A stretch of 19,889 bases of DNA, from contig DXIA01000091.1 of the NCBI GenBank assembly GCA_019113125.1, forward strand, positions 1-19,889, read 5' to 3'. Source of the DNA: Candidatus Pygmaiobacter gallistercoris. Lineage in GTDB: Bacteria; Bacillota; Clostridia; Oscillospirales; Ruminococcaceae. Positions 1 to 6,566 of the stretch are shown here, piece after piece (position 1 is the stretch's first letter; every line of letters starts with the position of its first letter). The position numbers were made by a program, and so were the translations under genes. The notes under the pieces were generated by a model. It ran no database searches, was not told the origin of the DNA, and was given only the letters and a program-made list of their open reading frames with translations.

Positions 1-114
1 CCCCTCAAGCCTTGGTGGCTTGGGGGGCCGCTCTGAGTGCTTTCTACGCCAAAAGTCTACGGCAGAACTAAACTTCCCGCAGGGAAGTTGCGTTTTCTTA
101 TTCTGCCACACCTT
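1..114 (-). repeat. Left-edge copy of a dispersed hairpin repeat (truncated by the window edge)
   Basis: Positions 1-114 are the reverse complement of the right-edge element. Positions 1-68 match 19771-19838 with one difference (T at position 5), and 92-114 match 19744-19766 with one difference. Between these blocks this copy carries about 23 bases (69-91) that replace 4 bases in the other copy; 71-89 form a perfect 8-bp hairpin, AACTTCCC-GCA-GGGAAGTT. The window starts inside the main hairpin: 17-27 (GGCTTGGGGGG) can pair with 1-11 across the loop TTGGT, the T at 5 giving a G-U pair. The element lies just downstream of the leftward cold-shock gene and reads in the same direction as that gene. 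The repeat itself is directly visible; its family is unknown to me. Confidence 0.9.
71..89. repeat. Extra small hairpin inside the left repeat copy
   Basis: AACTTCCC (71-78), loop GCA, GGGAAGTT (82-89) is a perfect 8-bp inverted repeat. The right repeat copy has only AACG at the same place (19767-19770), so this is an insertion or deletion difference between two copies of one element, and it shows the copies are separate genomic loci. Confidence 0.8.
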
Positions 115-144
115 GTGGAGAGACCTTTTTGTTTGGCGTGTCGC

Positions 145-357
145 TCAGATGGCAGTCACGTTGACAGCGCGCATCTTGCTGCTGTTCTTCGGATCGGGCT
201 CGACGTCAAAGGTGACCTTCTGGCCCTCAGCCAGGGTCTTGAAGCCCTCGGCCACGATGGCGGAGAAGTGGACAAAAACGTCGCCGCTGCCGTCGTCGTC
301 AGAGATAAAGCCAAAGCCCTTCTGCTCGTTGAACCATTTCACAGTACCGGTGTGCAT
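145..357 (-). CDS. Cold-shock protein, CspA family (single CSD domain)
   Basis: A 70-residue single-domain cold-shock protein that binds single-stranded RNA/DNA and acts as an RNA chaperone in the cytoplasm. The whole protein is one OB-fold. RNP1 is seen as KGFGFI (residues 13-18), RNP2 as VFVHF (27-31), and the family opening [15 protein letters not shown] is present. The ATG at 355-357 is preceded by GGAGG (365-369 on the opposite strand) at 7-nt spacing. The promoter lies about 120 nt upstream, so the mRNA has a long leader (about 115 nt), as is usual for cold-shock mRNAs, which suggests temperature-dependent RNA folding (inference). The leader contains a run of nine U (397-405). Transcription runs leftward into the edge repeat. 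Several csp paralogues are common in Firmicutes, so I do not assign a letter. Confidence 0.97.
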   Translation of the reverse strand: MHTGTVKWFNEQKGFGFISDDDGSGDVFVHFSAIVAEGFKTLAEGQKVTFDVEPDPKNSSKMRAVNVTAI

Positions 358-479
358 AGTAGTGCCTCCAAAAAAATTATTTCGCTTCTGTCGTACAAAA
401 AAAAACCGCCTGCCACGTAAATCATCAGTATCGACCTACGCTGCATGCGGAGTCATTGGTACCGTCAGAATACACTGTT

Positions 480-508
480 AGTATAGCACAGAGAAAACAA
501 AAGTACAA
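480..508 (-). promoter_or_regulatory. Promoter of the cold-shock gene
   Basis: On the minus strand TTGTAC (503-508) and TATACT (480-485) are separated by exactly 17 bp, and the -10 is preceded by TGC, an extended -10. The start site would be near 473, giving a leader of about 115 nt before the csp ATG. Confidence 0.8.
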
Positions 509-569
509 CTGCCGCGGGCAAAAATTTTTCGCCCCGGTTCGACCGTTTTGGGCAGGAAAATACAGGGAA

Positions 570-602
570 GGGCCCGCGCCGGATTGGGCTTGGCGCGGGC
601 CC
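570..602. repeat. Strong GC-rich inverted repeat (hairpin)
   Basis: GGGCCCGCGCC (570-580) is perfectly complementary to GGCGCGGGCCC (592-602), with an 11-nt loop (581-591). A T6 run lies 10 nt further on the plus strand (613-618), which is too far for a canonical intrinsic terminator, so its role is unclear. Confidence 0.7.
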
Positions 603-734
603 ACAGCAAAGGGTTTTTTGCGGCGGCGAAACCGTCGCGGTTGGATGCAAAGGGATGCATCCGCAGGAAGAGGGAGGCGGGGGACGATATGGCCAAACGC
701 CCCCTGTTTTACCCGATGACGGGTGCTTGGTTAA

Positions 735-750
735 GTTAGTTTTAACTAAC
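735..750. promoter_or_regulatory. Operator-like palindrome GTTAGTT-TT-AACTAAC
   Basis: A perfect 7-bp inverted repeat with a 2-bp centre, followed by a further TAAC unit (751-754). The shape resembles binding sites of dimeric MarR or TetR-type repressors. No such regulator is encoded in the window and the nearest gene is about 140 bp downstream, so the assignment is inference from symmetry alone. Confidence 0.4.
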
Positions 751-801
751 TAACAATAGCTTACCAGATCTCTTCCCAAATGTCAATCTTTTTTTTAAAA
801 A

Positions 802-814
802 TTCAAAATTTGAA
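802..814. promoter_or_regulatory. AT-rich palindrome TTCAAA-A-TTTGAA
   Basis: A perfect 6-bp inverted repeat around one central base, 34 bp upstream of the ytvI-like gene's -10 element. It could be an operator, but AT-rich palindromes of this size also occur by chance. Confidence 0.25.
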
Positions 815-847
815 AGGAAGATGGGCGTATGCTCGTTCTATGGATTG

Positions 848-856
848 TGGTATAAT
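848..856 (+). promoter_or_regulatory. Extended -10 promoter of the ytvI-like gene
   Basis: TGGTATAAT is a perfect extended -10 element. No good -35 hexamer is seen at 16-18 bp, as is typical when the TGn motif is present. It lies 35 bp before the chosen start codon. Confidence 0.65.
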
Positions 857-890
857 AAAATCAAATGCGTAAGGTTAGGAGGTGAATAAA

Positions 891-1982
891 GTGGAAGTGG
901 AACGGATGAAGAATTTTCTGATCAAATTTCTCTATTACGGTCTGTTGGTGGCGATCTTCTACTGCCTGCTCAAGTTCGTACTTCCCTTTTTCATGCCCTT
1001 TGTTCTGGCGTTTATGATTGCGCTGCTGCTCAAAACGCCGGTCAACCGGTTGTCCAAGGCGCTGCACGCCCCCAGAACACCGGTGGCGGTGGTGCTGCTG
1101 ATCCTCTTTTATGTGGTGGTCGGCACCCTGCTGGCGCTGCTCAGCACCCGGGCGGTCATTGTGGTCGGGGAACAGCTGCGCTCACTGCCCGCATTTTACA
1201 GCAGCACGCTGGAGCCGGCGATCCTTCAGGTGCAGGAATGGGTGGGCGGTTTTCTCTCCCGGCTGGACCCCGAGGCGATCGCTCTGCTGGACGGGGTGGG
1301 GGACAGCCTGACCAAAGCGCTGGCCTCGGCGGTGACCGGGCTGTCCAGCCTTGCGATGCCGGCGATGACGACGGTTGCGGCCTGGGTGCCGGCCTTCTTT
1401 GTCAAGCTGCTGCTGATGATCATCTCGAGTTTCTTCTTTGTGGTGGATTACTACAAGGTGGTCAGCTTTCTCGCCCGGCTGCTGCCGCCGCGCGGACGGG
1501 AGATGCTGTTCCGGATCAAGCGCAACGGGGTGGATACCGTCTTCAAGTTCGGCCGCGCCTACGCAATGCTGTTGGGGCTGACCTTTGTTGAGCTGGCGAT
1601 CGGCTTTTCACTGCTCGGGGTCCGCGCGGCGATTCTGGTCGCGCTAATCACCGCGGTGGTGGACATTCTGCCGGTGCTCGGCACCGGCACCATCCTGATC
1701 CCCTGGGGGATCTACGAGCTGATCAGCGGTCAGTTCGGGATGGGAATCGGGCTGCTGGTGCTCTATGCGCTGATCACGGTGGTGCGCCAGTCGCTCGAGC
1801 CCCGGGTGGTTGGCCGGCAGATCGGGCTCTACCCGCTCGCGACGCTGCTGTGCATGTTCGTCGGGGCACAGCTGTTCGGGTTCTGGGGCCTGTTCGGGCT
1901 GCCGATTACACTGGTCATTATCATCCAGCTGCGGCGGGAGGACCGCCAGCAGGCCGAGTCGTCTCAGACAGAAGAGCAATAA
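891..1982 (+). CDS. ytvI: AI-2E family permease, sporulation membrane protein YtvI-like
   Basis: A polytopic membrane protein of the AI-2E transporter family, 363 residues. The conserved C-terminal half contains DILPVLGTGTILIPW (about residues 254-268), then RQSLEPRVVGRQIGLYPL and a last hydrophobic helix, which matches the YtvI branch of the family; YtvI is linked to sporulation in bacilli, but the transported substrate is not established. N-terminal helices start at about residue 10, and a central amphipathic part contains FFFVVDYYKVVSFLARLLP. The start is GTG at 891 because AGGAGG (877-882) sits 8 nt upstream; the in-frame GTG at 882 lies within this ribosome-binding site and is unlikely. 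The gene stands alone between its own promoter and a perfect terminator. Family assignment is firm, the YtvI subtype fairly so. Confidence 0.9.
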   Translation: MEVERMKNFLIKFLYYGLLVAIFYCLLKFVLPFFMPFVLAFMIALLLKTPVNRLSKALHAPRTPVAVVLLILFYVVVGTLLALLSTRAVIVVGEQLRSLPAFYSSTLEPAILQVQEWVGGFLSRLDPEAIALLDGVGDSLTKALASAVTGLSSLAMPAMTTVAAWVPAFFVKLLLMIISSFFFVVDYYKVVSFLARLLPPRGREMLFRIKRNGVDTVFKFGRAYAMLLGLTFVELAIGFSLLGVRAAILVALITAVVDILPVLGTGTILIPWGIYELISGQFGMGIGLLVLYALITVVRQSLEPRVVGRQIGLYPLATLLCMFVGAQLFGFWGLFGLPITLVIIIQLRREDRQQAESSQTEEQ

Positions 1983-1990
1983 CGCGTATC

Positions 1991-2026
1991 AACCGGCTTG
2001 CGCCACGTTGCGCAAGCCGGTTTTTT
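1991..2026 (+). terminator. Intrinsic terminator after the ytvI-like gene
   Basis: AACCGGCTTGCG (1991-2002) pairs perfectly with CGCAAGCCGGTT (2011-2022) across an 8-nt loop, followed by an uninterrupted T run (2021-2026). It starts 8 bp after the stop codon. Confidence 0.93.
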
Positions 2027-2070
2027 AATTGCAGCACAAATTGAGTTCGCGGCAAAGCGTCCGGTTTTGC

Positions 2071-2099
2071 TTGCGGTACCGAGATGGAGCGATTATAAT
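2071..2099 (+). promoter_or_regulatory. Probable promoter of the RND exporter gene
   Basis: TTGCGG (2071-2076), a 17-bp spacer and a consensus TATAAT (2094-2099) lie 59 bp before the chosen ATG and after the preceding terminator, so the RND gene starts a new transcript here. Confidence 0.6.
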
Positions 2100-2157
2100 T
2101 AATAACGTATGTCTGAATATTGCACCAAAGGTAAAAACGGGAAGGCAAGGGAAAGCA

Positions 2158-5100
2158 ATGCTCGCAAAATACAGCGTAAAAAAGCCCTACACGGTACTGG
2201 TTGCGGTAGTTCTGGCCCTGGTATTGGGGGCGGTGTCTTTTTTCGGGATGACCACCGACCTGCTGCCAAAGCTGGAACTGCCCTATGTGGTGGTGGTCAC
2301 CACCTATCCGGGAGCAGATCCCGAAAAGGTGGAAAAGACGGTCACCCAACCGCTTGAAGCAGCGCTTGGCACCGCCAGCGGCCTGAGCAGCATCAGCTCG
2401 GTGTCACAGGAAAATTCCAGCATGATCATTCTGGAGTTTGAGCAGTCGGTCAATATGGACTCGGTCATGATCGAACTGTCGAGCAGCATTGATCTGGTGC
2501 GCGGGTCGCTGGACGACACGGTCGGCAGCCCGATGCTGCTGCAGATCAGCCCAGACATGCTGCCGGTGATGGTCGCAAGTGTCGACGCGGACGGAATGGA
2601 TGCCGCCGCCCTCAGCACGCTGGTCGACAAGACGATCACCCCCGCATTTGAACGGTTGGATGGGGTCGCGTCGGTCACCGGGACCGGACTGATTGAACAG
2701 AAGGTGCAGATCACCCTCGATCCCGATCGGATTGCCGCGCTCAGTCAGAAGCTGCAGAACGCGGTGATCAGCCGGATGGATGAGGCGCAGCAGCAGCTCG
2801 ACGCGGGGGCGGCCGAGATCCAGCAGGGGCTTGCCGGCATTGAGGACGCCCGCAGCCAGCTTGGCTCCCAGCTCACCTCCACCGCGAGTGAGCTTGCCTC
2901 GGCGAGCGCCGAGGTGGATGCCGCGGTGGCAAACCTCTCGGCACTGCTCGCGCAGGAGACCGCCCTCAAAGCGCAGCGCACCGGCCTTGAGATGGAGCAG
3001 ACCGGACTGCAGAACCTTGTTGACCAGTATGAGAAGATCGACGGACAGCTCACCGCCCTCGCCGGGGTGGGACCGCTGCCGTCCGATTTTAGCCTTCGCT
3101 GGCTGGTGGACGCGGGCGAGGAGAATTTCAACACCAACTTTCTGCCGCTGCTCACCGCCTTTGCGCCGGATCTTGCCGGCTCGATGGATTTTGCCGCATT
3201 GAGCGGGCTGCAGCAGGGCTATGATCAGGCCGTCGACCGGTTGCCCGCCATCGCGGATGCGCTTGCAAATCTTGACAACCAGCAGGCGGTCATCGACGGA
3301 ATGAAACCCCAGCTCGAGGCGGGACTCGAGACGGCAAAACAGGGATACGCACAGCTCGAGAGCGGCAAGATCAGCGCCTCGGTCGGGATTGCCGAGGGCA
3401 GCGCCTCGCTCGAGAGCGCGGCACAGGGGCTGCAGCAGGCGCAGAGCGAGCTCGACACCGCCCGCGCCCAGCTCGACACCGCCCGCGAGACGGCGCTGCA
3501 GCAGGCGGATCTCTCGGCGCTGTTGACCCCCGAGATGATCAGCGGCATCCTGACCGCCCAGAACTTCTCCATGCCGGCCGGCAGCATTTCCGGAGAGGGC
3601 GAGAGCTCGATGGTGGTCAAGGTCGGCGACCAGTACCAGAGCATCGACGAACTGGCCCAGACGCTGTTGGTCGATACCGGAGACACCGGCATCGGGCAGA
3701 TCCGGCTTTCGGATGTCGCCACGGTCGAGCTGACCGATAATCAGGGCGAGACCTATGCCAAGGTCAACGGCAACGACGGGGTGCTGCTCTCCTTCCAGAA
3801 ACAGAGCACCGCCTCCACCGCAGATGTGGCCGACCGGCTGGGGGAGGAGATCGAGACCCTCGAGCGTGAGAACCCCGGTCTGCACATCACCCCGCTGATG
3901 GACCAGGGAGATTATATTCATATGGTCACCGACAGTGTGCTGAGCAACCTCGCGGTGGGCGGTCTGCTGGCGATCCTGGTGCTGATCTTCTTCCTCAAGG
4001 ATTTCCGCCCCACCCTCATCATCGCGGCCAGCATCCCGATCAGCCTGATGGTCGCGGTGACCCTGATGTACTTCAGCAACGTCACCCTTAACCTGATCTC
4101 GCTGTCCGGCCTCGCGCTCGGGGTGGGGATGCTGGTGGACAACAGCATTGTCGTCATCGAGAACATCTACCGGCTGCGGGCGCAGGGGGTCAGTCCGGTC
4201 CGGGCGGCGATCTCGGGCGCAAACCAGGTCGCCGGGGCGATCCTTGCCTCCACCCTGACCACCGTCTGCGTTTTCCTGCCGATCGTCTTTACCGAGGGCA
4301 TCTCTCGCCAGCTCTTCACCGATATGGGGTTGACCATTGCCTACAGTCTGCTGGCAAGCCTTGTGGTCGCGCTGACCCTTGTCCCCGCGCTGGGCTCGGT
4401 GGTGCTGCGCGGCTCCCGGGAGCCGCGCCGGAGCTGGTTTGACCGGATGGTCACAGGGTACGAAAAGCTGCTCAACTGGTCGCTGCATCACCGCGCGGTG
4501 GTGCTCGGCGGCGCTGCGGCGCTGCTGGCGTTCGCCTGCTTTGGCGCTGCGGTGATGGGCACCGCCTTTTTGCCCCAGATGAACAGCAACCAGATGTCCG
4601 CGACCCTGACCCTGCCGGCCGAGGCGGACAAGGAGCAGCGGACCGAAACCGCCGACGAGGTGGTCCGCCGTCTGGGCGAGATCGACGGGGTTTCGACCGT
4701 CGGCGCAATGGAGGGCGGCGGTCTGATGGGCGGCGGCGGTGACGGCGCGATCAGCCTGTATATCCTGCTTGAGGATGCCAGCCGCTCCAACACGGAGCTG
4801 GCCGATGAGATGGAACAGAAGGTCGAGGGGCTCGACTGCACCCTCGAGGTCAATGCCTCGACGATGGATCTGTCGGCCCTCGGCGGCAGCGGCATCGAGA
4901 TCGAGCTGCGCGGTCAGGATCTCGATGCGCTGCGGCAGGCCGCCGAGGATCTTGCCGACAGGATCGGAGAGATCGAGGGCATCGTGGATGTTTCGACCGG
5001 TGAGGAGAGTGCGGACCAGGAGCTGCGGATCACGGTGGACAAGGACGCCGCGATGTCCCGCGGGCTCACCGTTGCGCAGGTCTATGCCGAGATCGCCGGC

Positions 5101-6000
5101 GCACTCGCGGGGGACAGCACCGCCACCACCCTCACCGAGGGGGAGAATAGCTATCCGGTGGTGATCGCAAAAGGGGAGAGCATCGACCGGGATGCACTGA
5201 CAAATTATACCCTCACCGGCACCGGCGCCACCGGAGAGGAGCAGACGGTGAAACTCTCCGAGATCGCAAAGATCAGCGAGGAGCCGGCCCTCTCCTCGAT
5301 CCGCCGGGAGAGCGGCTCCCGGGTGATGTCGGTCACCGCCGGGGTCGCAGACGGCTACAATGTCGGCCTGCTCGGCCGGCAGCTGAACACCCTGCTGGAG
5401 GACTGGCAGCCGCCTGTCGGGGTCAGTGCCGCGCTGCGGGGTGAGAACGAGACCATCACCAACGCGATGATGGATCTGCTCAAGATGATCGCCCTCGCGG
5501 TGGTCTTCATCTACCTGATCATGGTCGCCCAGTTCCAGAGCCTGCTCTCTCCGTTCATCGTCCTCTTCACGCTGCCGCTCGCCTTCACCGGCGGCCTGCT
5601 GCTGCTCTGGGTCTCGGGCTGCGACCTCTCGGTCATCGCGATGCTGGGCTTTTTGGTGCTGGCCGGCGTCGTGGTCAACAACGGCATCGTCTTTGTCGAC
5701 TATGCAAACCAGCTGCGGGATGAGGGCATGGAGCGGCGGCAGGCACTGCTGCAGACCGGGCGCGACCGGATTCGGCCGATCCTGATGACCGCACTGACCA
5801 CCGTGCTCGCGATGACCACGATGGCGCTCGGCATCGGGGATGGTGCCGAGATGACCCAGCCGATGGCAATCGTCACCATTGGCGGACTGAGTTATGCCAC
5901 CCTGCTCACCCTCTTTGTGGTGCCGGTCATCTACGACCTGCTCGCGGCGCATCGCCGCCCGCCGGTGCAGCTTGATCCGGACGAGAGGGATGCATTATAA
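2158..6000 (+). CDS. RND-family efflux permease (HAE1/AcrB-like) with a large coiled-coil insertion
   Basis: A 1280-residue proton-driven RND exporter in the cytoplasmic membrane. TM1 is at about 12-31, TM2 starts near 597, TM8 near 1104; the two halves repeat as usual. TM4 reads GMLVDNSIVV: the first of the two relay aspartates is kept (D661) and the second is Asn, as often in Gram-positive members; the TM10 region carries VVNNGIVFVDY. Usual family length is about 1030. The excess is one block, roughly residues 195-453, between LDPDRIAA and LTPEMISGILTAQNF of the porter domain: two long Ala/Gln/Leu-rich helices (about 195-301 and 362-450) flanking a small middle region, i.e. an antiparallel coiled-coil hairpin. 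The ATG at 2158 is chosen for AGGGA 5 nt upstream and because it directly precedes TM1; the frame is open 43 codons further upstream. No adaptor (HlyD-type) gene is adjacent. The substrate is unknown. Confidence 0.95.
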   Translation: MLAKYSVKKPYTVLVAVVLALVLGAVSFFGMTTDLLPKLELPYVVVVTTYPGADPEKVEKTVTQPLEAALGTASGLSSISSVSQENSSMIILEFEQSVNMDSVMIELSSSIDLVRGSLDDTVGSPMLLQISPDMLPVMVASVDADGMDAAALSTLVDKTITPAFERLDGVASVTGTGLIEQKVQITLDPDRIAALSQKLQNAVISRMDEAQQQLDAGAAEIQQGLAGIEDARSQLGSQLTSTASELASASAEVDAAVANLSALLAQETALKAQRTGLEMEQTGLQNLVDQYEKIDGQLTALAGVGPLPSDFSLRWLVDAGEENFNTNFLPLLTAFAPDLAGSMDFAALSGLQQGYDQAVDRLPAIADALANLDNQQAVIDGMKPQLEAGLETAKQGYAQLESGKISASVGIAEGSASLESAAQGLQQAQSELDTARAQLDTARETALQQADLSALLTPEMISGILTAQNFSMPAGSISGEGESSMVVKVGDQYQSIDELAQTLLVDTGDTGIGQIRLSDVATVELTDNQGETYAKVNGNDGVLLSFQKQSTASTADVADRLGEEIETLERENPGLHITPLMDQGDYIHMVTDSVLSNLAVGGLLAILVLIFFLKDFRPTLIIAASIPISLMVAVTLMYFSNVTLNLISLSGLALGVGMLVDNSIVVIENIYRLRAQGVSPVRAAISGANQVAGAILASTLTTVCVFLPIVFTEGISRQLFTDMGLTIAYSLLASLVVALTLVPALGSVVLRGSREPRRSWFDRMVTGYEKLLNWSLHHRAVVLGGAAALLAFACFGAAVMGTAFLPQMNSNQMSATLTLPAEADKEQRTETADEVVRRLGEIDGVSTVGAMEGGGLMGGGGDGAISLYILLEDASRSNTELADEMEQKVEGLDCTLEVNASTMDLSALGGSGIEIELRGQDLDALRQAAEDLADRIGEIEGIVDVSTGEESADQELRITVDKDAAMSRGLTVAQVYAEIAGALAGDSTATTLTEGENSYPVVIAKGESIDRDALTNYTLTGTGATGEEQTVKLSEIAKISEEPALSSIRRESGSRVMSVTAGVADGYNVGLLGRQLNTLLEDWQPPVGVSAALRGENETITNAMMDLLKMIALAVVFIYLIMVAQFQSLLSPFIVLFTLPLAFTGGLLLLWVSGCDLSVIAMLGFLVLAGVVVNNGIVFVDYANQLRDEGMERRQALLQTGRDRIRPILMTALTTVLAMTTMALGIGDGAEMTQPMAIVTIGGLSYATLLTLFVVPVIYDLLAAHRRPPVQLDPDERDAL

Positions 6001-6052
6001 TAGAGAAAAACACCAAACCGCCGCGGCTGATGTCCGCGGGGAAGGAGCGAAC

Positions 6053-6517
6053 ATGAAACCGAAGACTGTCCGCAAACCCCTGCCGGGGCTCGCGCTGATC
6101 TACTATCTGGTGCTGGCCATCACGATGGCGCGGGATCTTGCCAGCCTGATCGAGACCGTCCGTTTTTATCTGGAAAACTGGAACGTCGCCTATCAGACCC
6201 TTGCCGCCGCCGACCTGCTGCTGCGGGCGACCGGACTGTTGCTGGGCGGGATGATGCTCTGGTTTCTCTCCCACCGGGATCCGCGGTTCCAGCTCACCCT
6301 CATCCTCGATATTGCCAGCCGGCTGCTCTATCTGCTGATGGCGATGCTACTGCTGCGCACTGCGGCGCCGATGGCTGCGGCCTCGCTGGTGCTGTCGGCG
6401 GTCTGGTACACCTACTTCCGCTTTTCGCCGAAGTTCGCCCAGGCGATGGCACCGGATGTACCGGAAGAATCGACAGAAGAAGCGCCGGAGGAATCCGAAA
6501 CGGAACAGAAATCCTGA
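6053..6517 (+). CDS. Small four-helix membrane protein (possibly DUF2569-like)
   Basis: A 154-residue protein with four hydrophobic segments at roughly residues 10-30, 50-75, 83-100 and 105-125, and an acidic, Glu-rich tail (EESTEEAPEESETEQ). The end of the last helix, VWYTYFRFSPKFAQAM, resembles the conserved end of DUF2569 proteins; this is a weak family guess. The ATG at 6053 has GAAGGAG (6041-6047) 5 nt upstream. It lies 52 bp downstream of the RND gene with no terminator between, so the two are probably co-transcribed and this protein may assist or accompany the pump (inference from position). A strong hairpin terminator follows 9 bp after the stop. Function unknown. Confidence 0.85.
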   Translation: MKPKTVRKPLPGLALIYYLVLAITMARDLASLIETVRFYLENWNVAYQTLAAADLLLRATGLLLGGMMLWFLSHRDPRFQLTLILDIASRLLYLLMAMLLLRTAAPMAAASLVLSAVWYTYFRFSPKFAQAMAPDVPEESTEEAPEESETEQKS

Positions 6518-6526
6518 AAAGTGTGC

Positions 6527-6559
6527 AAAAAAAGATCCCTCGGCAGAGGGATCTTTTTT
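6527..6559. terminator. Bidirectional terminator between the RND operon and the MATE gene
   Basis: A-rich AAAAAAAGATCCCTC (6527-6541) pairs with GAGGGATCTTTTTT (6546-6559) over the loop GGCA. With an A run on one side and a T run on the other it should stop transcripts arriving from both convergent genes. Confidence 0.93.
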
Positions 6560-6566
6560 ATCTGCA

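Larger units (their letters stand above)
509..847. other. Gene-free stretch with hairpins and operator-like palindromes
   Basis: There is no convincing gene here: the short open frames lack ribosome-binding sites and recognisable protein. It holds a GC-rich hairpin (570-602), a 7-bp palindrome (735-750), an AT-rich palindrome (802-814) and T/A-rich sequence at 785-815. The left half is GC-rich like the coding DNA; from about 720 onward it becomes AT-rich like a promoter region. The left half may be remnant or unrecognised RNA; I cannot tell which. Confidence 0.5.

Noticed and set aside
570..618. Hairpin 570-602 plus T run as an intrinsic terminator
   Set aside because: The T run is about 10 nt from the stem and no gene on the plus strand ends upstream in the window.
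2404..5952. An 1182-codon open frame on the minus strand opposite the RND gene
   Set aside because: Composition is Arg/Gln/His/Asp-rich with no fold or motif, no ribosome-binding site, and it mirrors the third-position GC bias of the RND gene. It is a shadow frame.
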